A stretch of DNA of 64,000 nt from Halicephalobus mephisto (taxonomy: Eukaryota; Nematoda; Chromadorea; Rhabditida; Panagrolaimidae), in contig SWDT01000094.1 of NCBI GenBank assembly GCA_009193035.1, positions 1 to 64,000 of the forward strand, written 5' to 3'. The notes beneath the pieces were generated by a model that did not search any database, was not told the origin of the DNA, and saw nothing but the letters and a program-made list of their open reading frames with translations. Below are positions 25,283-38,000 of the stretch, in pieces. Both the position numbers and the translations under genes were made by a program. Within the stretch, counting starts at the first letter, position 1; every line of letters starts with the position of its first letter.

Positions 25283-25740
25283 TTGAATAAGAAAATAAAA
25301 TCAACTATAGAGCCAATAATCAATGAATTGCAGTGATAATGGAATAGATTCAGTGAAGTTCTTTTCTTAACTGACATGAATCAATTGATCGATAGCTTAT
25401 TATAAAAGTTTATGAAGAATCTTTGTTAATATTTTAAAATAATGAAATTTAACTAAAATTAAAGAAAAATACCTTTTATGAAAAGTATAAATTTGAAGTA
25501 TTTTAAAATATTTATATCAAAAATTAAGAATTTTAAAAATAAAATCAAATATTAATTTTTGTCTAAGGAAATTATTTAATTAAAATTTTTTAAAGCAGAA
25601 AATGATCAAAATTCCAATTGTTGTGACCCTTTGGCAGCCGGGCTTGGGACCGTCCATGGGGGAGTTACATGGATCCAATTATTCTTTAAATAAAACAAAT
25701 ACTTCAAATTAGTAAAAATTTATAAATTTTTTAACAGTAA
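25283..25740. other. intergenic AT-rich DNA with a shared GC-rich scrap
   Basis: Mostly AT-rich. At about 25637-25665 the segment GGCTTGGGACCGTCCATGGG matches, with three or four changes, a segment at 61108-61135. This suggests two remnants of one dispersed element. Confidence 0.45.
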
Positions 25741-25744
25741 CTAT

Positions 25745-25845
25745 TGTAGATGTGTAGTCTCCAGGACCAGAAATATTCAAGACACCCAAGACTAGACAAT
25801 CTTCTCTACTGAGGAGTGTAAAATAAAACATGTCATATCAATCGG
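25745..25845 (-). repeat. diverged single copy of the ~140-bp repeat, reversed
   Basis: AGTCTCCAGGACCAGAAATA, CAAGACACCCAAGACTA and CTACTGAGGAGTGTAAAA correspond, on the opposite strand, to the core of the tandem units at 17848-18386. Confidence 0.5.
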
Positions 25846-25866
25846 TCTTCCTTGAGTGTTGTGCTA

Positions 25867-26047
25867 TACAGTAGAACTTGGATATAAGACACCCCCTTGA
25901 GATCGGGCAAAGCGTATATTATAAGAAAGGATATGTTATAGCGGGGGTAAATTTGAAGGCAGACTAACCAAACTCCCTCACTCACACCGTATGCTATAAC
26001 AAGAGATATGTTATAGCGAAGGTATCTGATATCCAAGTTCTACTGTA
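25867..26047. mobile_element. pogo/Tigger-like MITE, copy A
   Basis: 181 bp with inverted ends TACAGTAGAACTTGGATAT and ATATCCAAGTTCTACTGTA, flanked by TA. No coding capacity. Three more copies (57373-57548, 57590-57770, 57787-57962) sit in one intron of the glycosyltransferase. Confidence 0.8.
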
Positions 26048-26207
26048 TATCATTAATATTCTTCTATATTATTTTGTGTTTGATCTCTAGTAAAAGATAT
26101 AACAGTAACAAAATAATATTTTTTATATTTGTCAGATGGATTAGTGAACACATAGTATAGTCTTACATAATTGGTTGGAAAGGGTATTTGTTTGTTGAAT
26201 TCTAAAA

Positions 26208-27104
26208 ATGAGAGCGATTTTTACTTTTTTCATTTCACTGTTCCTGATAAATCAAGTGGATTTGCTCGATTCTCCTCAAAGACAAAAGTGCTACAACATT
26301 CTCAGCACCAGAGTAACCGAATGGTTGAGCGAAGAGCAAATGTTAAAGGTTGGAATTTTGTTTTCTATTTCTGTTGAGGTATATAGAAATCAACGTCAAA
26401 ATCAAAGTAAAACTGAATTTTGATACAATTTAACCCATTTGAATGTTGCACACAAGCAGTAGAATTTACTTTTATTTCAGTAAACGTCAATATATAAATC
26501 CTAACTAATCTATTTGAGTGTTGTACGCACATTGCGGATTTGTATATTAACATCAACTTATTTGCCAAAACGTTGTGCGCACTTTGAGGATTTTACTTTA
26601 ATTTCGATGTTGACCTTTTTTATAGATCTCGGAATTGTAAAGCTCTTACAGATAATGGATATGCAAATGGACAAACTCTTAGCGGGCAAAACCGGCGATG
26701 AGATATGTTCAGGATTTGTTGACGACATAATAGGGATTCTTACTCCTTCTCAATACAACCAAATAGTGACAAAAGGACTGGCCTGCAATGCTGCCTTAGG
26801 CAACATGACCATTTTCGACGTGATAAATAAACTCGGAGACATCATCTACAACAACGTAATCTCCTTCGCTAATCAATGCTGCAGTATCTTCCAAGTCTAC
26901 AAAAACAAAGGAATGACTAATGACACTATCAATCCCAGGATTTTTGGCAAAGTAAACCAATTCGCTACTTTCAAAAGAGTCCAAACTATCTTCTGCCGAA
27001 TCAGAACCCACTTCACCACCAAGCAATGGATTGCAATTTATAAAAATTTCAAGGATATTTTCCCATTTAATAACTACCCATGTTGCATCCCAAGTACTGG
27101 CTAA
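26208..27104 (+). CDS. small secreted Cys-containing protein, unknown
   Basis: Exons 26208-26348 and 26652-27104; 197 aa. The signal peptide is MRAIFTFFISLFLINQV. The splice AAAG|GTTGG to CTCTTACAG|ATA keeps phase and joins EEQMLK to IMDMQMDKLLAGKTGDE. An acceptor 25 bases upstream (TTTTATAG) would cause an immediate stop with this donor. Cysteines occur in QKCYN, DEICSG, LACNA, NQCCSIF, TIFCRIR and YPCCIP, so disulphides are likely. No family is recognised; helical secreted nematode proteins of this size are common. It stands alone between repeat-rich spacers. Confidence 0.65.
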
Positions 27105-27149
27105 GTTAAATCCAATTAAACTCACATGAAAAGATAAAATTATTGATTT

Positions 27150-27620
27150 CACAAAAAAGAATACATAATATGATGTATGGATATATTAAAATGACTCTGA
27201 TGTATCAGACACATATTCAATATACTAGTATATTAAATGTAATATTAATATATTATATCCAATGTACTAGTATATTAAATGTAATATTAATATATTATAT
27301 TTAATATATGGACACATTAAAATAGCTCTGAAGTATCAAATGTATTATATTCAATGCGTTGATAAATTAAATATAATATCAATGTATTGTATTTAATGTA
27401 TCGATACGTTGACATAATACACATATATTATGTTCAATTTATGTACCAATATAGAAATATTCTTTGTATGTACTATATACCATATCAGTGCATTAAATCA
27501 TCTCAGATGTATTAGACACGTTATATTCAATGCATCGATATATTAAATAGGATATTAGTGCTTGTATTCAATGTACTGATGCATCAAACCGTTTCTCATC
27601 TGTCAAATATTCTACATTCA
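27150..27620. repeat. AT-rich degenerate repeat tract
   Basis: Irregular repeats of units like TATTAAATGTAATATTAATA and ATTCAATGTACTGATG with AT dinucleotide drift; no gene. Confidence 0.55.
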
Positions 27621-27621
27621 A

Positions 27622-27693
27622 TACAGTCGACCCTCGATATAACGTAATCCAAGGAACCGGACAAAAATTACGTAGAATCGAGAGTCGACTGTA
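27622..27693. mobile_element. 72-bp palindromic pogo-like remnant
   Basis: Ends TACAGTCGACCCTCGATATA and TAGAATCGAGAGTCGACTGTA are inverted. The termini resemble pogo/Tigger ends and those of the 181-bp MITE, but the body is nearly absent. Confidence 0.6.
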
Positions 27694-28173
27694 TATCGAT
27701 ACATTAAATGTAATACATCCGATACATTGGGACCGATTTAATGTCCTTTTTCAGTGGGATCAATTGTTCCAATAAAAACTCTCTAAAAAAGAGATTAGTT
27801 TAGATCAAAACTAAAAACACATCATCTAAAATCGGACAAAACCAATAAAAAAGCATTCGAAACTTTATCTTTTTGTCAATTACTAAATTTTCTTTCATTT
27901 TAAACTAATTTCAAAATAAATTCAAAAAATCAAGATTCTGTTTCCAGTACTTTGATTTCAGCCAAGTTTTTAATTTTTAGATTCCAAATCCAATCCTACA
28001 GTAATCCATTATCGAAAATGTTTAAAAATTCCTAATCCAAGTATCTAGATAATTAAAATCTAAAACAAATAACATCCTATTGAAGAACATTCCATTTTTC
28101 AAATCCACCATTATTTTATAATTCACACAAAACCCTTATAAATCAACTTTACCCTAAAACATCCCAAGCCCTA
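27694..28173. other. intergenic, nothing recognised
   Basis: AT-rich spacer downstream of flad-1 (which ends at 28174 on the minus strand). Confidence 0.45.
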
Positions 28174-30459
28174 TTAGATTTTATGAGACGGTGAATCAAT
28201 CCTTCCTTCTCTCTCCTTGCTTCCTTCATAAAGACAGTAAGCAGGTCGATAAACATCCTGACCTTCAATTTTCAGAGCCGGATTAGGTTTCGTTTTAGAT
28301 CTATCTCCCAGTGAAGTATATCCTCTATCATACAGTACACAATACGGTATACACAATCCTCTGATAGCTTTCCAAACTTCTCCATAAGTCCAGTCAAATA
28401 TAGGACAAACTCTATAAAATTGAGGCCAATCCTGATCCGTCCATTGACATTTACTTTTCATAAATTTCCCATGAGGATCAGTCGATCTACTTCCCATAAA
28501 TACTGCTTTAACAGTCGGAAATTCTTCTTTAAGAGATATCAGACCAGCTTTCATAGACCCTCCTAACTCCTTCAATTGAACATTATACTTCCAACAAATA
28601 TCAAGCAAAAAATGTCTAAGTTCTTGAAATTCATCTTCACAAAGAACATGGAATGCTTTGATCATTTTTTCCGGACCATAAATCTCATCCATCTTCACTC
28701 TCAAAAGGTGTAACAACAAAGTACAATCTTTTCCTCCATTGAAAGACAACATAACCTCATCATAACTAAAATTAAAAAAATTAAAATAAAATACAAAATT
28801 CCCCAAACCTGTATTCTTTCAAAATATCTCCTATCAAATCCACTGCATCGTCAAGTTTCTTTCCTAATTCCGGTTCTATTGAATTTCTAAACCTTTCTAA
28901 TTTATCTACAGTACTTTCCCACGGAGCTTCGTCAAAATTCCTGACAAAATTGTTGAATTCCTTCGTCAAGTCCTCAAAAGCGGCATTTCCAGACTCATCA
29001 TCCGGAGCTTCTATTGTCAATTTTGTTTTATAGTAACTAAAAATCCCAAAATTAACATACAAAACAGTCCTCAAATCCAAACCTATTTCCAATAATAGGA
29101 TAAGACCCAATCGTAACCCCATCCTGAGAGTACTTCCTAGCCACAGCTCCAAGACCATGTTGAATATGAATTTCATTTTTTCCCAAGTACATGTTCTTCG
29201 AAAAAAACGGAGTAGAATCATCAGATGGAAATAGAGTATTTTCTAGCTGATCAAAACCTTGTTGACAAAACGTAGGGACTCCCGGAAGAGTAATTACATT
29301 TTTCATTTGAACACAGGGAAATCTTCTAGCACCATTTTTATCTCCATATATCAGAACAGCATTACTAGGAATCTAAAAATTAACAATTTGGCATCACTAT
29401 TACAAAATCGAAAATTTCTTTCGTTACAAAATTATTTCAACACAAATTTTCAGAATTTGCCGAAACCTAAAACACGTGAAATTTCTCATCTTGCATGTTG
29501 GTGATTTCGTAATCAATAATAAATCATAAAAATCACATATAAAATTATCTTGATTCAACTTTTTAGAAGCTCTTAGCATCTAAAACAATTCATATGACAA
29601 TTTCGTCATCAGTTTTTTGAAACTATACCCTATCTAAATAGACCTAAAAACTCCAAAACCAAGGCACATGGAGTATAAAACCTTCAGTACACTTTTTAAG
29701 GTTAATTTCCATATATCAAAATCTTAACAAATATCCAAAAAACCCACTAAATACAAGTCTTTTAATAAATTAAATTTCTCCTTACCGAACAAAACTTGTT
29801 TATTGCTTCTTCCGCATCTTTTCTTTGTTTGTACTTATTCAAAAAGTCATCAAACACAGCTTTTAATTCCTGATTTAATTCCAAGTTATCCCCAAAAGCT
29901 GCTGCAAGTCCTTCATATGTCAAGTCATCATGAGTCGGTCCAATGCCTCCAGTAGTCAAAACTATATCATAATCCTTGCTAAAACAATAAATATTCGACG
30001 AAATTTCTTGAATAGTATCTCCAATGACGGTAATCTTCTTCACAGCCACTCCTCTCTTATGTAGCCTCTGGCAAAGAAAATTAGAATTAGTATCTACTTG
30101 AGATCCATTCAAAATTTCATCACCAATAACTGAAAACAAAAACTAAAATTAATTTCAATTTTTTTCATTAAAAAATATTTTAAAATTTATTAAAAATATG
30201 CAAATTTTTCAAAAAAATCATTAAAAAATTTCTAAAAATCAATTACTTTCAAAAATTCCAAACTATATATTGAAAAAATCTAAAAATCATCAATTTCATT
30301 TTAAGTTTTAGTAAAATTCTATTACTTAATCTTTAAAAAAATAAAACATTAAAAAAACTCACCAATAATCCCTGCTGTTTTCCTTTTTCCAAGATGTTGA
30401 TTATTTGACGTCATATCCTGTCTGACAAATTTCCTCGAAAGTCCCACCAATCGTCTCAT
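28174..30459 (-). CDS. flad-1: FAD synthase (FMN adenylyltransferase)
   Basis: Converts FMN and ATP to FAD and pyrophosphate. Minus-strand exons: 30363-30459, 29786-30129, 29083-29372, 28809-29036, 28174-28765; 516 aa. The N-terminal half is a molybdopterin-binding (MoCF/CinA-like) domain with VIGDEILNGSQVDTNS (33-48) and LTTGGIGPTHDDLT (90-103). The C-terminal half is the PAPS-reductase-like synthase domain with SFNGGKDCTLLLHL (from 327, the ATP-binding loop), MGSRSTDPHGKF, DWTYGEVW and YDRGYTSLGDRSKTKPNPAL. The start at 30459 (MRRLVGLSRKF) gives a short basic leader; MTSNN fifteen codons on is an alternative, so a mitochondrial isoform is possible. It lies 139 bases downstream of ufd-3 on the same strand. 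Confidence 0.95.
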
Positions 30460-30598
30460 AAACTTTGATAAAAAAAAATGATAAAAAAAAATCAATTTAA
30501 AAAAATATCGGATAACAACCAATTTTTCCACTACAAAAACTAGAGTACATTTTATAATTTCTCTGCATAAAGCACAAGAAAATAATTAATATCACCAA
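30460..30598 (-). promoter_or_regulatory. short intercistronic spacer, candidate operon junction
   Basis: The spacer between the ufd-3 stop and the flad-1 ATG is only 139 bases. On the minus strand it ends in a T-rich run and TTTTTATCAAAG directly before TTTATG, which could act as a trans-splice acceptor. This size and layout match nematode operon junctions; SL2-type splicing is inferred. Confidence 0.45.
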
Positions 30599-33301
30599 TC
30601 AAACAGCATGAATCATTTCCACAATATCTCTTGCTAATCCTTTTCCTGAATCATCTGCAACTTTGTCTTTAATTCTATTGACAAATTGAAGCAAATTTCT
30701 ATCCCTGGCAAGACGAATAACAGAAGCATCACCCCACATAATTGTCGCAACAACTTGAAGTATTGTAATCAACGATTGTTCTGTAACTGCATCAAAATTA
30801 TACCCATTTTCAAAAGCTCGGATAATAGATCTCAATGCATCTTCTCTCGGTCCAAGTTCCGCAATTTTCAATACTTCCGTATTTCTCCAAAGTATAAGAC
30901 TCAAATTGATCAAAACAGCACCTGCAGCAACTTGAACGACAGTTTTATCGCTTTGAAGTTCCTTCATCACAATGTCTGTGAGAAGAGTAATGTCACTTTG
31001 AAGAAAAGATTCACTACATTTCTGATTAGCCGAATTAGCCAAGCACCGAAGAGCCATCACACGTAACGCGATAGATGGTTCAGATATGAGGACATTCACA
31101 AATTTTTCAAAAGTTTGACGTCTATTAGAACGACAAAACTTATTAGCAATGGTCTCATTTAGAATACCGATTCGTAAAGCATCAAGAACAGGGATCAAAG
31201 CTTCACCATGCCAAGACAGACCTTTTTCAAGACCACTAGCATGAATCTGACCCACATCCGAAGATGGTTCTTTCATGAGAATTTCGAGTGCTTGGAGCTA
31301 AAAAGTACAACTCAATCAAAAAACTATTTTAAACAACTTACTTGCTCATCTTCTAATCTCAAATTAGGTTCTTGACTAGCATTCACATGTCTAAGTCTTT
31401 CAATAGCTTTATCAACTGCCGGTTCTGCAAACTTGATAAATCTTACCAATGGAACAAGAGCACCACGAGGACGTTTCCGATCTAACGGCAATGAAGCAAT
31501 AGGCATCTGTTCAGTCGTTGTTCCAGGGATATAACGACCAGTGCCAGTAAGTGGATCATGAAAATTACTTCCATTTGCAGCAGATGAAGAAGAGGCAGTA
31601 GAATAACTAGAACCACCAGTCAATGGATCAGCATTTCCAGAAGTAGCAAAACCAGCCAATTGAGGAATTTGAATCCGGAGTAGATTGGCAATTTTGGATA
31701 CATTAGAAATTGGTAAATTATAAGTTTCTACAAATCTTTGAGCAGCAAATACAGGATCTTCACCGACATTATAAGCCAATTTAGCAGGACGCCCATCGTC
31801 CAACTTCACATCAAAGGCATAATCATAAGGTGTCCCGTTCACAACAGCTTTCTCTCGTTCAGAAGCATCTGCTTGTAATCTAGCCTTCATTGCCTTATCA
31901 GCATCATACCGAGCAGCTTCAGGAATATTAGCTTTGATATATTCAGTCACTTCGTTTAAATACGACATTGGCAGATTGTTTCCTCTGATGAAGTTCTCGG
32001 CAGCAATGTTCGGATCCGTTCCTTTCTTGTATTTCAATTCCAATTTAGCAGGTCCATCATCCAAAGCAACCTTGATAGTGACATATTCGTTGTCTTCCTT
32101 TGCTTTCGCATGAGAGGCGATATAACTGTCCATGCTAACTAGGAAAGCTTCCATGACTTCTTGTGCAGCCACACGTTCTTTAGTCCAAGTAAAAACATAA
32201 CAATTTCCATCTCCAGCTCCAACAACCAGATCGTTATTAGGCATTGTAGTCACTGACCAAGCAGTTTCATTTGGGATCATCAAAGAAGTCATTGAAGTAA
32301 GAGAGTAATCAAGACCAATAGCGAAAATCTCAATAACACCGGTTTCCATTGAAGCAGCCAAGAAAGACCTCTTGGAATCACCGACTATGAAATCAAATTT
32401 GTGCAAGCTAAAACTGCAATTAGTTTGGAAAATTAAAACCCAATTCAAACCTGTAGATGAATTCGCCGGTTGAGGACTCTACAGTATGAATCGGTGTCTG
32501 GATGTCCCTGTTGTAACATCTGACTTGACTGTCATTGCAAGCAGAGAAAAAGTTTCCGTTCCCAACACAGAGAATACTCCGAACAACGTCCTCATGGCCA
32601 GAATAGGTGCAAATCAGTTGATCGCCTTTCCATTGCTTGACAGTTCTGTCTGCAGATCCAGTGAGAACAGAATCAGGGATATCGTTGAAGGAATTAATCG
32701 CCCAGACGGAATTCGTGTGACCCACGAGCTTGAGGTAATCAGAATCCCTGCCACTTATGATAGAATCGAGGGACCAGATGATGGCGTTGTGGTCCCATCC
32801 TCCAGAAACGACGAAGCTGTATTCCTTGTTGACATGAAGACAGCAAACTGAAAGGACAACGGTAACAAGACGGGAACGATATATGAGCCAAACAAACCGT
32901 TCATGGTGTGGGCCTTGAGGACGATCAATGGAGTGGTCCCGCTTCCTTCGTAGACCACGATGGATCCGTCCTTCCTTCCGCCGAAGATGTAAAAACTATT
33001 TTTATATTCCACATATGCCAACGAGTTAATAGCACATGGAGGAGTTGGGAAGTAATTAGCGAGTTGATTCGTTGTGTGTGGATTGTAGATCCTGAAAAAT
33101 GATGACTATTCGGAAATTTATATATGAAAATCGAACTCACGCTGATCCCCACAACTTCAAAGTGTCATCTCTACTGCAAGTAAGAAGGGTGTTACTCGGT
33201 GTACCGAGTACCTGCTTCACGTCATCCTGATGGGCCTTGAAAACACCGGCAAGTTTGTATTCAGGAGCCTCGGTCGTTATCGTCGGAGCTTCTACTTCCA
33301 T
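30599..33301 (-). CDS. ufd-3: PLAA/Doa1/UFD-3 ubiquitin- and CDC48-binding protein
   Basis: Adaptor of the CDC-48/p97 segregase that binds ubiquitin and regulates ubiquitin pools. Minus-strand exons: 33141-33301, 32898-33091, 32451-32847, 31342-32407, 30599-31297; 838 aa. The N-terminal WD40 propeller covers about residues 15-310 (TLLTCSRDDTLKLWGSA, VLTGSADRTVKQWKGDQ). Two PFU-type ubiquitin-binding segments follow: EYVTIKVALDDGPAKLELKY (about 355) and YDYAFDVKLDDGRPAKLAYN (about 445). Two DPLTG repeats precede the PUL armadillo-like domain, which runs from about 580 to the end (WHGEALIPVLDALRI). The usual family has one PFU domain, so the apparent duplication is notable. The start MEVEAPTITTEAPEYKLAG is the first ATG in frame; a possible acceptor just upstream leaves room for another 5' exon. 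Confidence 0.95.
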
Positions 33302-35038
33302 TTGCAGTTTTGGCGGAGGATCCTGGAAGTAATTGATATATCAAAAATGATCTTTAGGAGGTTAGGGATATGATAGAAAGGAAGAAAGTCAAGGAAATAA
33401 AAAGTAAAAAGTAAAAAAAACAAATTTGGAAGAGGGACTTTAAGTTGCGAAATTTGCAAAGGAAAAAGCAGAAATTTTCGCGTTGAGAAACAAAGTTGGA
33501 AAAGTACGATAATTTAGATGTCAATGATTAGGTAAAGAAGTACATTATTTTAAAATATTTCCATTTAATTTAAATTAAACTGCATTTACGGTATTTGTGG
33601 ATCATTTTTGAAGTTGATGACTAGTGCTCAAAGTCGATTTTTCGTGTTAAGAAATAATTTTTAAATTTATTTTTTTTAATTTCTTTGTAAAATTGTCTCA
33701 CTACGAATTTTTTGAATTTTCTTTGAATTCTGGAAGATTTAAAATCAAAAATTTCCGAAATATTTTTGAATTTTCAGAAACTTTCGTCAGATTTCAAAAA
33801 ATTCTATAAACTTTACTATATTTTGGAAAATTCTGAAATTTTTATAAAATTCTAGAAGACTACAAATTTTTAGATTCTGAAATTTTTAATAAAATTCTTG
33901 GAAATTCTGAAATTTTCAATGAAATTCTGAAAAATTCTATAAACTTTTAAATTCTGAAAGATTTTACAAACTTTTTCGATATTCTGGGAAAGCCTAAATT
34001 TTCAATGAAATTCTGAAAAAGTACAAACTTTTTCGAGATTTTTGAAAATTCTATGAACTTTAATTTTTAAAAAGTCTACAAACTTTTTCGAGATTCTAGA
34101 AAACCCGAATTTTTAAAAATTCCTTGTACCTACTGTAGAGAAATTTGAAAATACTTTATTTTTAGCATGTTATCATTAATTCAGAATTCCTCCGGAAGTC
34201 ATCTACTGTGGTTGTCCGAATCCAATTTTCCAAGACCCTTAGAGTACTGACTGCCATCGAATGTCATGTCAAAGTAAGTCTTCTCCGGTCCGAAAACCTT
34301 GCGAATTGCGGAAAAACAAGGCGGGGTCTGGATTCATCTCCAGGTGGACGAAATCGGTCAGGCCGGAAGTTTCTACTTTCATGCCCTGGGGCATCTTGAT
34401 AATAATTCCAGTATTCAGTATGTTTGAATTCCAAAATGTTCCGCCTCAGGGAGTTTTTTCAATAGAGCTTTGGGCCTGAATGAGAGAAATTCGAAAACCA
34501 AGTTTTTAAAAAATTTTGACGTAGTATCATGTTTCTGATTAGCATAATTGTCAGGTCGGATTCGTCCCTCCGTATTTGTTTAATTCCACGACTCGGCTCC
34601 TCGTAAAAGCCTTGTTTTTATCTCCGCCATGGATGGGTTTTTAAATATCGTTTTAGAAGGCTTATTATATATGAATTTTAATCTCATTGCGTGGTTTTTA
34701 AACTTTGAATATTTTTAGTTTTTTAAAATTAATTATTTCCTTCCTATACATTTAACCATTTTGCACAGTTACACATCCTGGGGAGCTTTCGATATATGGA
34801 AAAGTGATTTTTAAATAAATAAAAACAAATTTTTCGAAATTTTTTATAATTTTTATTAAATATTTTTATTTTCGAGTTTGTATAAGTTGAATGGGATGAT
34901 AATAATTGTTTTTGCATGTGGAAAGTGGAATTGATACATGAAAGTTAAAAATTGATATATCGAAATTAAAATTTCATATATCGAAATTAAAACTCCATAT
35001 ATCGAAATTGAAATTTGATATATAAATTCACCTTTTAG
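33302..35038. repeat. upstream spacer with degenerate A/T repeats
   Basis: Lies between divergent ufd-3 and the channel gene. 33660-34140 is filled with degenerate copies of AAATTCTGAAAATTCTA-like units. 34199-34480 is GC-richer and listed separately. The remainder holds nothing I can name. Confidence 0.5.
34199..34430 (-). pseudogene. GC-rich island with broken reading frame
   Basis: On the minus strand, from an ATG at 34394, a frame reads MPQGMKVETSGLTDFVHL and on to PALFFRNS. A +1 shift at about 34310 is then needed to continue KVFGPEKTYFDMTFDGS to a stop at 34199. The base composition stands out from the surrounding AT-rich DNA. It could be a decayed exon, two exons with an unseen junction, or chance. 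Family not recognised. Confidence 0.3.
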
Positions 35039-38000
35039 ATGCTAACTACAGTGATTTATTTGTTGATTTTGATATTATTTCTCCCAAAACCATCACAAAC
35101 AGCACCCGAATGCGAGCAGTTTTCGTCACAAAGAAAAAGTATTATGAAAACTCTCTTAGAAAACTACGACAAAGCCCTTTTTCCTTCCAACGAATCCATC
35201 GACGTTCAAGCTGAGGTTTGTTAATTTAATATTTAAATAAAATTGAATTTTAGAAAATTACGAAATCAGTTTTTTTTAATAAAAAAAATTTTTTTTCGGT
35301 TAAATTGTCTCTGGTTTTTGTCCGGAAACGTTTTACTGGCCTCAAAAAGGATAAAATTCACCTTCGTCGAAAACGAACAAAATCATACTTTTCTGAAAAT
35401 TTAAAAATAATTTTTTAGGAAGTTGTTCAAAAAAATTTCGAATATTTTAGAAGTTTTTAAAATCCGGTTTTAAGCTTTTGTTCGATTTTGGGGAAATTTA
35501 AAAATAATTTTTTAGGAAGTTTTTTGAACATGAAAATTTAAAATTTTCAATTTTAATTTTGGAAAATTTAAAAATAATTTTTTTAAAACTATTTAAACAC
35601 GAAATTTTGGAAGATTTTGAAAAATTTAAAAACAACATTTAAAAAGAAAATTATTTAAACGCGAAATTTTGGAAGATTTTAGAAGTTTTCAGAATCTTTG
35701 ATTTTAAATTTTGTTTTATTTTGGAAAATTTAAAAACAACTTTTTTTAGAAAATTATTTAAACACGAAATTTCGAAAAATTTACAAAATTTAAAAACAAC
35801 TTTTTTAAAAATTATTTAAACGCGGAATTTTGGAACTTTTTTAAAATTTAATTTTTAATTTTTATTAAATTCTGTCAAGTTTTAAAGATATTTTTTTTTT
35901 AATTTTCAAAATTCGGTTTTAAATTTTATTTAATTTTAAAAAATTGTACGAAAATTGAAAATTAATTTTTTAACGAAATTTTCTCGAGACGAATTTTTGG
36001 AATTTCTCTGTTGCGAATTGAAAACAGACATGAAAATGTGACATTTATTTGATGAGGAACAAGTTTGAAAAATTAATGAAAAAAATAAAATTGTCTAGAC
36101 TTACCGTAAAAACTCGAATAGAAGGGCACTTCTATTTGAAGAATACCTCCATTTGAAGGATATCTGTACTAAAAGGACAGGGTAGAGAAAATTAAATGAA
36201 ATACAGATTTTTTTAACAAAATACTAAATCCTTTCATTTGTGCATAATTTTACTCATTTTTGTAATTGATTTTTTACGATTTGTAGAATTTGAATTGTTT
36301 TCTTTAATGGAGGACCACAAATTCCCTAAGTTACTGTAAAAACTCTAATAAAAGGGCACTTCCATTTGAAGGGCAGGGCAGAGGATAGAATACAGATTTT
36401 TTAAACAAAATATTAAGTCCTTTTATTTGTGCATGATTTTGCTCATTTTTGCAACTGATTTTTTATGATTTATAGAATTTGAATTGTTTTCTCTGGTGGA
36501 GGATTACAAATCTCCTAAGTTACTGTAAACACTCTAATGGAAGGGCAGGGTAGAGGATGGAATACGGATTTTTCCAATAAAATACTAAATCCTTTTATTT
36601 ATACATGATTTTACTCATTTTTGCAACTGATTTTTTACGATTTATAGAATTTGAATTGTTTTCTCTGGTGGAGGATTACAAATCTCCTAAGTTACTGTAA
36701 ACTCTAATAAAAGGGCACTTCCATTTGAAGGGCAGGGTAGAGGATGGAATACAAATTTTTTAATAAAATACTAAGTCCTTTTATTTGTGCATGATTTTCC
36801 ACAATTTTGCTCACTTTTGTGATTGATTTTTTACGTTTTATAGAATTTGAATTTTTTTCTTTGATGAAAAATTTCAAATCCTCTAAGTTACTGTAAAAAC
36901 TCTATTTTAAGGGAATTATTTTTAAAGGATTGGAAAATAAACGGACAGCCAGTTTATTAGTTTTTACAGTAATCCGTTATCGATGACGGAGAATTTTCAC
37001 GAAGGTTGTGATTAAAAAATTGCGAATTTACAGTTAATGATTAATTTTAAAAATAACCGAAATCATCACCGTCTCAACATGGACAAAACAACATTGAAAA
37101 AATTAAAATTTTTTTAAATTAAAAAGTTTTTTATTCAAGAACTAACAAAAATTTTGCAATTTCGAAAGTTTTAAAATTTTGCAGATAACAATACAAGATA
37201 TTTCGTCACTTTCTGAAATAACTTCGTCCTTCATTGTGGACCTTTGGTTCTCCCAAATCTGGACGGACCCCCGGCTGTCCTACCACCATCTCTCCTGCAA
37301 GACCAACCTGAGTCTCGATGAACAGATCGTGGAACAGCTCTGGACCCCAAATGCTTGTTTTGCGGACTCCAAATCCAGCTACGTTCATCAGTGAGTCCAT
37401 TTTTAATTATTTATTTTTTCGAATTAATTAATTTTGAAAAATTAAAATTTAAAAAAATTATTTTTCAGATCTCCAGAATCGAATATTTTATTAATTATCT
37501 ACCAAAATGGAACTGTGTGGTTAAATCACAGAGTCAGGGTCCATGGGAGGTGCAACATGAGGTTGGAGAACTTTCCGCTCGACACCCAGAAGTGTAAACT
37601 GATCCTGGAAAGCTGCGGGTACTCCATGTCGGAAGTCAGACTCAACTGGTTACCTTGGAGTCCTGTAACCATTGCCAATGATAATGTAAGTTTGGTTACT
37701 GTAATCACAATTTTGCATAATGTCCAAAAAGTCACTATCCAAAATTTCACCGGATCTGTTCAAGTCAAATCCAAAAAACAGCTCCAATGAAATTTTTGGA
37801 TAGTGACTAAGATATCAGATAATAGTCACTATCCGGAACTTTACTGGAGCTGTCAAAGTCACTATCCAAAACATCTCTAATAAGACTCTTGGATAGTGAC
37901 TGGAAATCATTCTCAATGAATTTTTAGTCACTATCCAAAATTTCATCGGACCTGTCAAAGTCACTATCCAAAAAACAGCTGGAGTGAAATTCTTGGATAG

